NCBI GenBank assembly: GCA_963281155.1
Contig: CAUJLY010000004.1
Span: 1,240,001-1,304,000 of the forward strand
Length of the DNA stretch: 64,000 bases
Source: Rhabditophanes sp. KR3021
Taxonomy: Eukaryota; Nematoda; Chromadorea; Rhabditida; Alloionematidae
Direction: 5' to 3'
Below are positions 11,303 through 23,622 of this stretch, piece after piece. Within the stretch, counting starts at the first letter, position 1, and each line of letters starts with the position of its first letter. The notes under the pieces were generated by a model. It made no database searches, was not told the DNA's origin, and was given only the letters and a program-made list of their open reading frames with translations. Both the position numbers and the translations under genes were made by a program.

Positions 11303-12816
11303 TTAGTCTGGTATCAAAATATGTAAGAATGGATTTGCGTGAGATTGGGTTTCAATTGAGATTAGGGAGATATTCAGAGATGCTAAAAAATTACCATTAT
11401 TATTAATAAACTCATAACTTACCTTCCAACGTACAAAATTCCCATTCTTTCGTACTAATCTTCAAATCACCATTTGAATCACAGAAAGAAACAAAGTTTT
11501 TAGCACATCTCTTAAATAAATTCCATTTTCTAATCTCTCTTCTAAATAACTTATATTCTTTTTGTTCTAACACTCCATTTGAATTCAAGTCAAGTTCTTC
11601 AAATTTCCATTTAATTAAATTTAATCGTGTGTTTCGGTCGAAATTGGTATATATCTGGCTTTTTAGATGAGCCATTGATGGGTCTAAACTCATTTGCTTT
11701 ATAAATTTTTTGAATAGCAATTTATAAAATTTTATTTGTTTTTTCGGTTGACAGTCAGCAATTTTTGACTTCGATACAATATCTCGCACTCTAAGTGTAC
11801 TCACTCTTTTGATAGTGCAATTGGGTAATTTATCTGTTACAGAAGTTCCCAAAACTGGCTCTCCTTTTATCATATCTACACACCAACATACTTTAGAATT
11901 TGGATGGCATTGAACTTCTTCATATAGAAAATCATTTCTTTTTTGACAAATGGGAATGTAGACAAAGGGTAATCGGTCGAGAGCTGTTGTCGTTAGAGTT
12001 AGGTTTCGTTGGTAACGGCAGTCGGTGGCTTCATCACTAGACATAATGCCCGTTTTGACTGTGTTTTTGTGGTCGTCTAGTTTGATGAAAAGGTCGTTTT
12101 GGATTGTTCCTTCTAAATAAGATCGAATAACATGTGTTGGATGTAAAAGGAATTAATGTATCTTTAATTACCTTGAAAAAAAGTGGCACAATCATTCATA
12201 TGAATAGATGTTCTTCTATTTCCTTTAAAATATTTATTCTTACTCACATGAATAACTAAAAATAATTATTACGTATCCAACCAATTGTCCCTTACCTTTT
12301 CGCCTTCTTCTCCTACAACTAGGTTTATCCTCTTTTGTCGCCGTATTCGGTATAATCTTTCCACTTTTCTTAACGCACCAACAATATCCAGGATTGGTGT
12401 GACATTGAATTAAGTCATAACTACCATCTGTAACATTGCATTTAGGTAAATAGGGTGCTGATTCGTGATTAATTAGGTGCAAATTCTTATTATAATCTTT
12501 TCTTTTGAACATTTCTTTGATACAAATGGAATTAGCTTTAAAAGATAGTTACAATTTCAAATAATTCAAACTTACTTTGACAACTTCCATCAAACAACTT
12601 GATAACATTGATTCCCTTGCATATGATAGTCTTAAGTTCACAAATAGATGTATAAGTAGAACCATCAGATCCACAGAAAGGCTTTTGAATGTCGTAGTCA
12701 CGTGTCTTGTTGCAAATAATAGTCGGATCACACAAACTATCCTTCCTGCCAATCCCGCCATCCAAAACAAAACAGAAAGAAAAAAGAAAAATAATCAATT
12801 TGGTTGCGGCCATCAT
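11303..12816 (-). CDS. SMOC: SMOC-like secreted modular calcium-binding protein (Kazal, two thyroglobulin type-1, EF-hand domain)
   Basis: SMOC proteins (Pentagone in flies) are extracellular and modulate BMP and other growth factor signals. The exons (minus) are 12816-12578, 12533-12297, 12222-12172, 12112-11423 and 11382-11303; every junction keeps the frame. A signal peptide (KLIIFLFSFCFVLDGGIG) is followed by a Kazal/follistatin-like domain (PFCGSDGSTYTSICELK), two thyroglobulin type-1 domains (GYCWCV and KVCWCVD cores) and the SPARC-type extracellular calcium domain with WKFEELDLNSNGVLEQKEYK and FVSFCDSNGDLKISTKEWEFC. This order is specific to SMOC. The 51-bp third exon (GNRRTSIHMNDCATFFQ) was found only by splicing in frame. 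The last exon encodes a short unrelated tail. The domain order is certain; orthology to one SMOC is inferred. Confidence 0.88.
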
Positions 12817-14587
12817 TCTTCAATAAATTTGATGTCTAAGAGACTTGTCATTTTTGAACAAAAAAGTTTTGCGTCTTTACTAATAATTGATGCTCCTTTT
12901 TTTAGTTGCCAGGCAATGTTAATAAATATTAAATGTAGTTGTGTTGTCTACATAATAACGAAATAGTTATCTTAAAGGATTAAGTTTCTCTAAGTTAAGA
13001 TAATCCTTGTCGAGTTTACTTTTGAATTTATTTTAGATGAGAAAGTGTATGTACATTTGGATTCAACTTAATAATATAAATACAGTTAACTCAATGTTAT
13101 GTTCAATATAGTAGTCAATGTGATTTCCAGTGTTATGTTGGATGTGATGTTTAATATTATTTTGAATGCAATCTTTAATATTATCCAAATACGATTAATA
13201 TGATCCACACAATATTCAAAAAAGAGATATAGAATTTAACAAGTACAACACCATCAAGTAAAGTCAAAGTTAATTGATATCCTTTCAATTTCAACCAACA
13301 CGCCAATTACTCCCAAACATATCCGTCTCCACTAGAGCAAATAATTGGCATCATGTTTCAAACATTTCTCCTACAAATATGTATAAATATGTATGGATGT
13401 GACTTCCCATATCCATTATTAGTAAATATAGATGATCTGTCAATTTACTATATGTAAAACTTAAATTTGGTTATATTGACACTTTTTAGGTATATTTATT
13501 TAGTATGCTTTGATGAATAATTTTTTGGATAACTTTTTAACTAGTTTATACCACCACATCATCTATCTCGTGTGTTCTCTTTTTAGGTTAACTATTGACG
13601 ATACCAGGAGAATAGTTGTGATTAAGCCAATTTTTTAAATCTAGTTGAATAATTTTGATTTAGTATGAAACATTGGTATGCAATTATTTATTTACAATGA
13701 ACATAATTATTTTATTTCTTTCTTTTTTTGTAGACAGTACAATAAATTATTTACAATCATTTGACGACATGCCTAGGATGTGTTCTTCTTATAATATACT
13801 TTTATTCATATCAACAACAATCTAGAAGATAACTTCTTGTTAGCGGTACGACTACTTTGTACAACGAAGATTTGTGAGTAAGACGTTACTTTTTCTTAAT
13901 GTTATATCCCTTGGAAATCATGAGAATCGGCAGTCCGAAAAAATGTGTGTCACAGACTGACCTATTCCCTTGACTGTTAGTTTTACCTAGTGTTTGAAGA
14001 TTTTTGTTCTGTTTATGGTGTGCGCCTTTATCATCACACATATATTCGATTTTATAATGATCTATCTTTTGACAAAAATAAGTATAAACTTACTTTGACT
14101 AACTATTTAATGCAAGATGTTATCGGCAATGCCTTTGAAACTTCTCCATTACATCACCTGATTACGAGTTATTTAACGAGTAGAGATATACATGACTCAC
14201 CCCATCATACTCCTTTTATTTCCCCTTTTGATTAACTACCGCTTTTAGCCATATCACTTTAAAACAAAAAATCTAGCTTTTTAACATGATTTCACTTGAT
14301 CATCTCATTTGTATTAACCACACACCGGATATTTTGAAGTACTATATCCTATACCAGTTTTAACTAATCTAACCATCCGTATACAAATCAACCGTCATCA
14401 TATGTTCGAATCTATATGCATACACTCACACTAAAAATAACCAATTTTTATATCAATAAAAAAAGAAGACCCTAACCATCATCTACTATCTTTTTATAGT
14501 GATCTTAGTTGTATTTATTATAACTATTTTGTCAAAAAGATCACTTACAACTAAATTATACGTATCAACTTAGGAAGACTAAGCAAA
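12817..14587. other. Intergenic region, no gene seen
   Basis: 1.8 kb, AT-rich. Around 13090-13210 there is a weakly periodic stretch with recurring AATATTATTTTGAATG- and ATGTGATTT-like words, probably a decayed short repeat. The ORF at 13990-14235 lacks an ATG start and family resemblance. Otherwise nothing supportable. Confidence 0.4.
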
Positions 14588-15963
14588 ATGGTCCTAAATA
14601 GGAGTGTGGTGGTTTTGGCTTTGCTTGTTGTGGGGTCCACGTTAGTGCAGGGCAAAAAGAAGGGTGGTGATAATGGAGACGACTTGTACATTTTGTTGGA
14701 GGAGATTAGTGTTTTTGCTTGCAGAGGAGGTAAATTGCACTAATTTTGTTTTAATATTTACTTTTTTAGTAAAAAACGAAATTAAAATTGCTGAGGAAGA
14801 TGTAAATATTGTGAATGAACGCGGAAACAAGGCTTATTATATTAAGGCACCTGGCAATTATTCACTTCATTTTCAGAAAATTAATGTTCTCGATAATTTT
14901 GGACATTTGACAGGTCTTGTTTTTTAAAATACTTTTCTTATAAAGAGCCTTCTTGCCTTTGTTGTGAATTAATAAAGATGGGGAAATTTTAAAAGAACGC
15001 CCAATTAATGCTATAATTATAGGTGAAATCGGAATAACCTTACAAGTCCCAATCTTGGAAGGACCAGCTGGCATTAGGTTCGATGTTCCCTACACAATGG
15101 TTCCTGAAACGGGTCTATTAAACCAACAATGCGACGACCACTCTGGAATCGTCGAAAGAGATGGGCGCCAATACTGCAGATATTGCGAATTATGCGGATT
15201 AAGTGAAAAAATCGAAAAAGGACTCAAGAAAAACAATGTTCTAGGAGAAACCTTAAAAACAAAGGATTCCTCAAGCGTCCCGAAGTGTGGAAAAATAAAT
15301 TCAAATAATTATGAATTCAAAAGATCAATTAATCTTCCCGGAAGAAAAGAATTAGAAAACAAAATAAAAGACAAAGTCCAAGGAATCGATGGTGAAGTCA
15401 AAAAAAGATTAAATAAAGGGCGTGGGCGTTTCCAAGTTTTCCTCAATCTCATCTCAGCTTCTCAACCCCCAATCTCTCAAAAATCATGGTTTGATGGAAG
15501 TGACCAATGCAGAAGTTGCATGCCAAAGCAAGGTTCTAACACTCCAATGAATTTCCTTTATTGCAATACTGAGGATTGCAAGTCAGCCTGGGCTCAGCAA
15601 TGTCTACACAATTCGGCTAAGATAGTTGGATGTTATACGGTTGAATTTAATTACCGTATGACTACAAATTATAATGATGTAGTTAAGTTTTTGAAAGAAA
15701 ACAACTACCCAAATCAAGACACTTTGACTCCTGTTACTACTACTACTGAAGTGCCAGCGTACGTTAACAATAATTGAAATTTATATTTATCTCGATATTT
15801 TAGGGTGGAAGAAAAGGCACCGCCACCATCCGCTCCATCCGGAGGCTCCAAATCCGAAACCTGTGTTGCCAAAATGGCTCAACGTCTAACTCATCTAAGA
15901 CGTTACTGTACAATTTTCTGGAACGAAAAGCTGTGTTGCCAACATTGCGAAGGAGTCTGTTAA
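14588..15963 (+). CDS. Secreted cysteine-rich protein, 393 residues, unknown family
   Basis: I do not recognise the family. The exons are 14588-14729, 14770-14913, 15023-15758 and 15804-15963; all junctions hold the frame. A signal peptide (residues about 5-22, VVVLALLVVGSTLVQG) is followed by a Lys/Gly stretch. The middle holds two cysteine clusters, RQYCRYCELCG and SDQCRSCMPKQG with YCNTEDC, and a charged helix-rich linker with many Lys and Glu. A Thr-rich segment (VTTTTEVPA) leads to the last exon, which carries a compact six-cysteine module: SETCVAKMA, RRYC, LCCQHC and GVC. This pattern resembles PLAC or ShKT modules, but the spacing fits neither well. Probable extracellular location; partner unknown. 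Confidence 0.65.
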
Positions 15964-18692
15964 TACAATTATTCTTATTAATTTAACATTTTCAACAACA
16001 AAACTTTCATTAATTGTCACGGATATATACAAATTTTTTCATTCTTTGAAGCCAGAAGGCTACATCATCTCTCAAAATCTTTTTTATCTTATTTAAGTAT
16101 CTTTAAATTTCTTTATAATATCATATATTGTTGAATATTATTTATTTTTCTTACCCCCACTTCTTTTGATTGAAAAAGTGAAAATAAATACAAAACTAAA
16201 CATACTTTAAGTATTAAACAATAATAATACACAAAATTAAATAGATTGATGATTGTAATAATAGTGGTATTATAATTTTGAATGGTACACCATATTTCAA
16301 ATTTTTTAATAAGTAAAAAAAGAAATTTGATAAAAATAAACATTTGGTCTTCTGACATTATCAAATAAATTACCAAAGATTTAATGTTGCAATTGTGACA
16401 GTGGGAAAGAGCACAGATATTCGGCGTCAGTTGATGACATTTTTTATGTCATTCCTTTGATTCTAATTAAAAGATGCTTTTTGGGCTAAGCTACAATTTT
16501 TCCTGTAGAGTGATTTGTAATTAGCCAAATAAAGATGTGTGATATTGTGTTAGCCAAAGATGTTAATGGTTTGTGCGCGGTTTGGTTCGGTTTGCGCAAC
16601 GAAAACTTGACAAATTATTATGCATATTCGTCATAAAATAGAATACCACTCAATCAAAATAATTAATAAATGTGGTTATCTTGAAGTTTTCAGCTACACA
16701 AAGATATCTGAAATCTATAAAAAAGTGTGACCTAAGAATTTAATCTAAAACAGTCACAGCAAAATCGGATATATATCCATATACGTAAACGCAATAGTTA
16801 CCATAATCGGGTAAGTGAACTTTTGCAGTGCACTAAAGTCAAATAAACTACTTGATATCTGATACATTTCAAAATATTTTAAATTTCAGATGGATATAGA
16901 ACTGGATATTGCAATTCTCATTCACCTTCAAACTATTCACTACCGTTGAAGTTAGACTATCATTTCGTAGAGACTCACTTTTGAAAACTATTACTACTTA
17001 AGGTTAAAAAGATCAGCTTATTTGTTCATTCCCACCTTATTAGTACGAATGTTATTTTGACTTCATAACTAATCCACTTCAGGTTTCCAAAAAATCTACC
17101 CAAATACCTGTCACAAAAAGCTCATTTTTTACTAAGACAAAACTTCAATAATTAATTTATGTCAAATTAAAAAAATATTATACAACCTTCTTTTCCAATT
17201 AATTGTTGCTTTAAGAAGATACAAATTTTAGGTGATGACCTTTACTTTGATATATTTAAACACTTCTCATTGGGTTACCATTCACTTAAAACATTTTTGT
17301 ATCCAAATAGTGATTTCAAATCGAGAATATATAGAATTTATTATATATACATTCATATTTGATTTAAGGTTAGGTAAAATTTTTAGTGCTTTAAACAAAA
17401 ACCAACCCACTTCTGCCACCTCCTGCTCTTAATACCATTTTGCCCCAGCCTTTTGCAGACTACCATTTATGACAAATGTGATTTTACTTTGTAATATATA
17501 TACCACACTCGTCATCAGATTCTTATCTCCAAACTGAAGTAGTCATTTTATACAACCATCATCACCTTTTAGATCATTCGACTGAACTGGCGAGAGAGGT
17601 GTTTTAGGGGCGCCCGTTGACCCTGAAGAGGTTCTAATTCTACTTTTTAATCAAAAAGACTCTTCTTCGTTAAGTTTATTTCCTATTTATTCAAATCAAA
17701 ACCAAAAATGACTGTGTATTATACTAATTCACTGGAACCTACGTTGTCTTTTTTCCCTACTTCAATATTTTCTCCTTTTGTTTTGTTGATTAATCATTTA
17801 AATTAACTAAATATATTATATATCACAAACCCCATTTACCGAAGATGATGCAAAATATCTGATTGCGTATCATCATCACAAAATAAGTATATGACGACTT
17901 TTACTTCACAATCTCATTTTTTTAATAAATTTAAAAAACACGTTTTATTGATGATGAAGCTTAGGAGATGATTGAGTGTGTGTTTATTTTAGCTAACTTT
18001 TTTATAGTGCATCAATTTTGTATCTTTTTAAATACTTCTAAAATTATCATACCTTTTAATAAATAATTACACCCTCAATTATAATCCCCAACTAAATACA
18101 CATAATATCTAATTTGTGGTCTATGTTGATCTAACTTATGACTCAGTTTTTTATAACTACTCATCAATATACATTTACATTTGAACTACCAAATCCTCCC
18201 TATCACCCAAAATATGATTGCAATCAAATTATGTTAACAATTAATTCATTAGGAAGAAGAAGACACCACTGTACAACGGCAAAAGGTGCGCGGCCATCAT
18301 CGTCCTAACACACTGAAACGACCTAATTCTCATCATCACAATTAATACTCCTGAATCAAAGACAATAATTTAGTTTGCTTCCCTTCAATTACATTCTATC
18401 ATATCATTTTCCCGTTTCCCTTTACCTGCTAAATCCTTATCCAGCACTTTTAGATATTCAAACGGTACTACTTACTTTTACTTGATTTGCTTATTGTACT
18501 TATTTTACTTGTTTTATTTTTATTTCACTTGTTTATTTTATATTTTACTTAATAACCTGTTTACTAAAATAACTTTACTTATAATGGTCAATACTTTTTA
18601 GTTTTGGCAAAGTCTGTTCACCTAAATATATTCGATTAATTCACTGATATATTCGACTAAGACCAAAACTTTAAAATAATACAAGCAACATA
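15964..18692. other. Long intergenic region, no gene seen
   Basis: 2.7 kb. ORFs at 16113-16376 and 17232-17432 are low-complexity Phe/Ile/Lys strings typical of AT-rich noise. Two islands are richer in G+C than the rest, 17580-17640 (GGGGCGCCCGTTGACC) and 18250-18340 (GTGCGCGGCCATCATCG). They are not open in a useful frame and may be regulatory for the isomerase gene downstream. No tRNA-like fold was recognised. Confidence 0.4.
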
Positions 18693-21471
18693 ATGGAACG
18701 TATAATCTGCAGAGTTCAAACCTACAACTGGGGCAAACAAGGAGCCAACTCTGAGGTAGCAAGATTATTTGCACAAGGTCATAAACATTTTCAAATTGAT
18801 CCTAATCAGACGTATGCTGAGCTTTGGATGGGAACTCATCCAGATGGACCAGCTGTTGTTGAAAGAGGAAATGTAAGATTGTCTACGATGATAGCTAGAG
18901 ATGATTCAAGAAGTATGCTTTCAATCCGTTCTGCAATGTCTGATTATTCATCTAATAATAGTTCTGATGATGAGAAGGAAGATATTCATCTTCCATTTAT
19001 CATGAAAATTATGTCTATCGCCAAGACTCTCTCCCTTCAAGTTCATCCCAATAAGGTCCAAGCCAACAAACTTCACGAAAGAGACCCAACCAACTATCCA
19101 GGTAATTGAAGGAGGGCATTCATATATCATAAAAGTTATACTAGGGCTCAACTATTTATTTAAATTAATCACCTTATTAAGGCTAACATTAAACAGCACC
19201 TTCGATAAGATATCAGCAATAGGCAATGTCGCTCATTAAAAAATCGCGCTCACTTGAGCAACGTACCGAGTTACCATACTAATAAAGTCCTAAAGCGGCT
19301 TTTAAAAAATGTCCATTATTAACATTTTATTACCTAATTATTAAATCATTAAGAGTCGAAGATTTCATATTACCCCTTTTAACACCCTTCATGTAAAAAT
19401 AACTGAAATTTCTTTCACATCGTATCGAATGTGCAAAAACAGTCAAACACTCTTGATAGAATTCATAGAGCTCTTTGTATTTTTTTATATTCCAAAACTT
19501 ATTATCAGTTGAATCTTGAAAATAATTATTTTTGAGTCTTAAAATGTAGAACCATCCATAGTCTTTTTTAAAACAGTTAGCAATACAGTTTTTCATATTA
19601 TTTATCAAGACTTTTCTTACTTGATCAAATGAAGATATATCGTTGTGGAAGTAGTTCTTTGGACTTGTCGTGATCATAGTTACTGATCTGATTCTAAAAT
19701 CTTTCCACTAAGATTAACTCTAAGTTTTGAGCCAATTCTTTGGAAGAAACTGGAAGCATGAGATTGATAGTTTCAGTTAGATGGCTTCTAATCCTGCCTA
19801 TTTTAAACTTCTTTCTGTCAAACAAATCATTTCTTTTTAAGAGCACATTCTACTTAATCAAATGCTTATGAATCCTGTCACCCAACTTTATATTCATCAC
19901 CATACTAAATTCTATTCTTGAACGTTAAAATGGAAAGAATGTTCTTTTAAAAAGAAACGCTTGCTATATGGATCATTTTAATATCTTTATTTAATTTTCA
20001 GACAGACACCACAAACCTGAACTAGCCTATGCTTTAACTAGATTTGAACTTCTGTGTGGATTCCGACCAGCCGATGAAATCTACAAGAATATGCTTGCTT
20101 TCCCCGAATTAAGAGAAGTAATGGGTAACAAAAATGCTGAGAAATTCATGATTCTTTTCAAAAAAGGATACTCCCAAGAAAGTACCGAACTCATGTCTGC
20201 CCTAGGAAAAGCTTTCAAATACATGAAACTACTCCAAAATAAAGATCCTGTCTTTGTCCAACACCAATTAACATCCTTTACATCAAGATTAAGGCAAATG
20301 ACTGATTTGAGTGAAACTGCTCTTATTCCCGATACAGTTCAAGTCATTTTAAAAATGGAAGTCGATTTTCCTGGTAAGTCCTTTATTAAAAGCAAATTTA
20401 AAAGTAGGAATCAAGATTAAACATCAAAGTCATTTTAAGATTGAACTTCATTTTAACTAAGATATGAGCAATTGCGTATGTATTGACATGGTTGAGGAGA
20501 TATACTCAGGCATACTACATTCTCCTTAATCGCAGTTGGTGTCTTTTGAATCTTTCAACTAAAATAAATTCTAAGTTTTCACCTATCCCTTGGTAAGAAC
20601 AGGAAGCTTCAAATGAAAGTTTCGGCGAAACCATCACCTCCAACTTTATTACCTATATCTTGTTCATGATTGTCAAGCCGAACAAGTTGATTAGTAGCCT
20701 TGTAACTCCAGGGTATTCTCCCTCATCCTTAGTCTTAATTACAAAATTTTTATTAAAAATACAATATTTAACTAATTTTTGTTTGCAGGCGATGTAGGCG
20801 TATTTGGGTCACTTTACCTTAATCATATGATTCTTCAACCAGGGGAGTGTTGTTATTATGCTCCCCAAGAACTGCATGCGTATCTGTCTGGAGAGTGCGT
20901 AGAATGTGTAGGATGTTCAAACAACACGATCAGAGCTTCTCTCACCCCAAAATTCAAAGACATTGAAGCTTTGTGCGAAGTAGTCAACTATCGAATGACC
21001 GACCCAAGTTATTATTTGGTCGATGCTAATGTACTTCCAAAATACGAACATGTTACTGAGTATGCCCCAGATTGTAAAGATTTTACCCTCCATCAAATCA
21101 AGATCTCTAAAGCGTCAACGGGAAATGTTTCTACTTTACATCCACTGCCAACACTTTCCCGCGGATCAATCGTTGTCATTGTTGAGGGATCTGGAGTTGT
21201 GTTTGATCATAAACCTACTCTAGCAGAATTCAATACTATCAATTCACGCCCATATAGTAGAGGAGACATCTTCTATATACCACCAATGCAGACAGTCACC
21301 TTCGTCCAGGAAAAAGGCAAGGCAGAAAATGTCCTAGCCTTCAGAACCTTTTCAGATGAAATCGGTCCAGATCACTCCAATAGAAATGTTCGCCCCTCTT
21401 CCCTCAATGCCGTAAACTTCACAACAACCACGCAATTTAGGGTAGAACAAGAAAGTGATGGATTTCTATGA
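18693..21471 (+). CDS. MPI: Mannose-6-phosphate isomerase
   Basis: A zinc enzyme that interconverts fructose-6-phosphate and mannose-6-phosphate, feeding GDP-mannose for glycosylation. The exons are 18693-19101, 20002-20373 and 20789-21471, giving 487 residues (human 423). Type I PMI motifs and metal ligands are present: Gln and His in SLQVHPNKVQANKLH, Glu in HHKPELAYALT and His in QELHAYLSGECVECVG, followed by RASLTPKFKD. YAELWMGTHPDGPA near residue 45 is the conserved N-terminal block. The extra length comes partly from a Ser/Asp-rich insert around residues 70-100 (RSAMSDYSSNNSSDDEKED). Introns 1 (900 bp) and 2 (415 bp) are large for this window, hold repeats, and intron 1 also holds a hAT-like fragment. 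Confidence 0.95.
19330..19677 (-). mobile_element. hAT-like transposase C-terminal fragment inside MPI intron 1
   Basis: A 115-codon ORF lies antisense in the intron. Its end reads FAHSIRCERNFSYFYMKG and then TLNDLIIR. This resembles the hAT dimerisation region, where an (A/C)SxERxFS motif is followed by a basic stretch and a short Leu-rich block. The rest of the transposase, terminal repeats and target duplications were not found, and an in-frame stop lies just upstream, so this is a relic. The family assignment is by motif only. Confidence 0.4.
19699..19775 (+). repeat. Diverged repeat, copy A (MPI intron 1)
   Basis: Aligns with 20549-20624 in the next intron of the same gene. The first 34 bases, starting AATCTTTC and ending CTCTAAGTTTT, differ at about four places. 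The remainder (TTGGAAGAAACTGGAAGC against TTGGTAAGAACAGGAAGC) stays alignable. It lies directly beside the hAT-like fragment, so it may belong to the same element. Confidence 0.6.
20549..20624 (+). repeat. Diverged repeat, copy B (MPI intron 2)
   Basis: Second copy of the repeat at 19699-19775, in the same orientation. Similarity seems to fade after the AGTTTC word near the end. No coding remnant is visible beside this copy. Confidence 0.6.
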
Positions 21472-21572
21472 TTTATTTGCATATAACACACTTGTATAAC
21501 CTTATAATTTTATTTTGACATATTTTTTGCTTAATTATTGATAAAAAAGAGAGTGGAGTTAGGCAATGGCTA

Positions 21573-21821
21573 TTATACCAATAAACTGTCCAAATTCTGT
21601 ATGCTGATATTATTATTGTTTGTATTTTGATTCTTTCCCTTTAAATAAAAACTACTACTGATGCATGTACTATTTTCAATCTTCCAATATGATCTTTTAA
21701 AAATGTTTCCTAAGGAAGGAAGTATTTTAGGTTTATTTAAAATCAAATGTACTTTCCAGTCTACAGCCAACGAAGACCTTCCCAAAGACGCTACATTTCC
21801 AAGATATTCAAAGTTCTCCAT
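21573..21821 (-). CDS. Short ORF, 82 residues, uncertain
   Basis: An ATG-started minus-strand ORF convergent with MPI. Its first half, ASLGRSSLAVDWKVHLIL, has the Leu-x-Val-x-Trp-Lys-Val pattern seen at the start of COMM domains (short COMMD6-like proteins are about this size). The second half turns into Asn-rich low complexity and lacks the rest of a COMM domain. It may be a decayed or spliced exon, or chance. No poly(A) signal was seen close by. Confidence 0.25.
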   Translation of the reverse strand: MENFEYLGNVASLGRSSLAVDWKVHLILNKPKILPSLGNIFKRSYWKIENSTCISSSFYLKGKNQNTNNNNISIQNLDSLLV

Positions 21822-22223
21822 CTATTTTTAACTAACTAACTTAATTTGCAAACTCCATTTTCCTAACAAACAGATTACATCAACAATAAAAAATTAACTA
21901 ATGACTTCAATTGTATCTTTGAAACTACAAATTAGATGATTTATCGAAATTGGTACCCTAATGACAATTGCAAAATACAAAATTAGAAAAAATAAACAAG
22001 TTAATTTAATTTATCCTAAGTTCAAATTAGATGTGTTTTTTGTGTAAAAATTGAGCTTGCTGAGATGATTGATGAATGACATTGAAGAAAAAAGTGCGGG
22101 TTCTTGAAGGTTTTTGTGGTGGAATGAGGTGATGGTTTGGAATTGTAGTTTCAGTCATTCATTTTGATTGTTTTTGGTAATAGGTGATTGGTTTTAGTTT
22201 TTTGGTAGTTCACTAAAGTGTCG
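21822..22223. other. Intergenic, no gene seen
   Basis: 400 bp of AT-rich sequence between the uncertain ORF and the GPCR 3' end. Nothing recognised. Confidence 0.4.
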
Positions 22224-23441
22224 TTACATGATGTTGCTTTTTTGAGTTATTATTGTAAAAACTTTTGTTGGTGCAGTTATAGGTCTTGTATGTTTGGGCG
22301 TATCAATGACAGATTTGATTCTCTTTTTATGCACCTTTTCCACTTCTCTTTTTCTGGCATGACCATTTTTTGCTAATCTTTCTTCTTTCCACCATTTTCC
22401 ATCTAAATCATTGAAATGACTTCTTCTGTATTTAAGATCGTCAAAGTGATATTGAGTTCTTTCTTCTAAAAGCTCACCTTTTCTCTTACGTCTTTCTGCT
22501 TCTGACACTGATTTATCCTCCAATTTTCTTTGCTTTTCAAGCTTAATCCGTTTAGTGCGTCGAATGGACATGCAAATTATGTACCAACCAAGTACACCAA
22601 TTGAAATGATTACATGGTGCGAACACATTGTCTAAATTATTTTACTTAATTAAACTTAAATAAATAAAATTACCAAATAATAAATTAATTCAACCTCATG
22701 CCCTTCCAAAGCAGAACCATTTTCAACCAAAAGAGTGATGGAAGAACTACTAGCCTGATAAAAAGCCGAAACACTAGATATCAAAAAAATATAAAGACAT
22801 GTTTGTTTACAAGTTCTAATTTGGACTTTTGCATCCAATTCCTTTTCAATTCTGTCTTTTTTGAAAGAATAAACAAGAGCGAGGATGTAAGCTGTTAAAA
22901 ACATCAAAAAGCCAAGATAGCCAAAAAGGATATGAAACCAAATTTTCACTAGATTCGGCATTATGTCTATGAATAATTGAATTAACACATTTAGTGGTAA
23001 CTTACCAAACAAAGTCAAGCAATACCAAATGGTAGCAATAGAAAAAGACGAAACGACAAGAACTTTCAACAGCCAATTATTAGCAGATTTAATTTTAGGA
23101 TATTTCTCATGAAATATAATAGCTATCAATCTTTCACAGGCAAAACAAAACATCAATGTCTTGTTCCAGCGACTACCAAACGTTCTTAATTGAATGCCCG
23201 AATCATGAAGAAGACCTTCTCTGTTGTGGTTGATGAATTGACTTAAGGTGGCAAGGAAGACGCCGAAGAATATTACAAAATAGGTGAAGCCACTAATAAA
23301 CCAAAGGACACGGAGATTTATCTCGTAACAAGTCAATTTTATGCTCACATAAAAATGAAGCAAGAACACGGCACAAATTGAGAATATCGATAAACTAATC
23401 ATCATCAAATTGAGACAGAATACTCTTTCATCGGACCACAT
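22224..23441 (-). CDS. Seven-transmembrane receptor, nematode Sra/Sre chemoreceptor type
   Basis: Probable G-protein-coupled chemosensory receptor in the plasma membrane. The exons (minus) are 23441-22674 and 22631-22224 (42-bp intron), giving 391 residues. Seven hydrophobic segments can be placed near residues 8-32, 44-72, 95-115, 125-146, 160-192, 213-236 and 245-275. After helix 3 comes FACERLIAIIFHEKYPKIK, the ER-x-IA ... F-x-x-x-Y-E/P pattern of nematode Sra-superfamily receptors in place of DRY. The cytoplasmic tail (about 115 residues) is long and very basic, with RRTKRIKLEKQRKLEDK and ERRKRKGELLEER, which is unusual for the family. No signal peptide is expected. Superfamily membership is inferred from pattern only. 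Confidence 0.68.
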
Positions 23442-23622
23442 TTTTAAGATAGTTAATTTACTAAAAATTATTATATTTATTCGATTTTAATATAAGTTGG
23501 TAATTTAAATTTCTATACACACATTTCAACCATACCAAAGTCTTTTTAATAACTATTTGTCAAGACATTAATTAACTTTCACCTATCTGAGTTAATACAT
23601 CTGCAAGAGGAAAAGTGGGAAG

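Noticed and set aside
13990..14235. ORF of 81 codons
   Set aside because: Begins at a non-ATG codon, has no splice context, and no family resemblance.
16113..16376. 87-codon hydrophobic minus-strand ORF
   Set aside because: Repetitive Ile/Phe/Leu composition expected from AT-rich noise rather than a membrane protein; no supporting signals.
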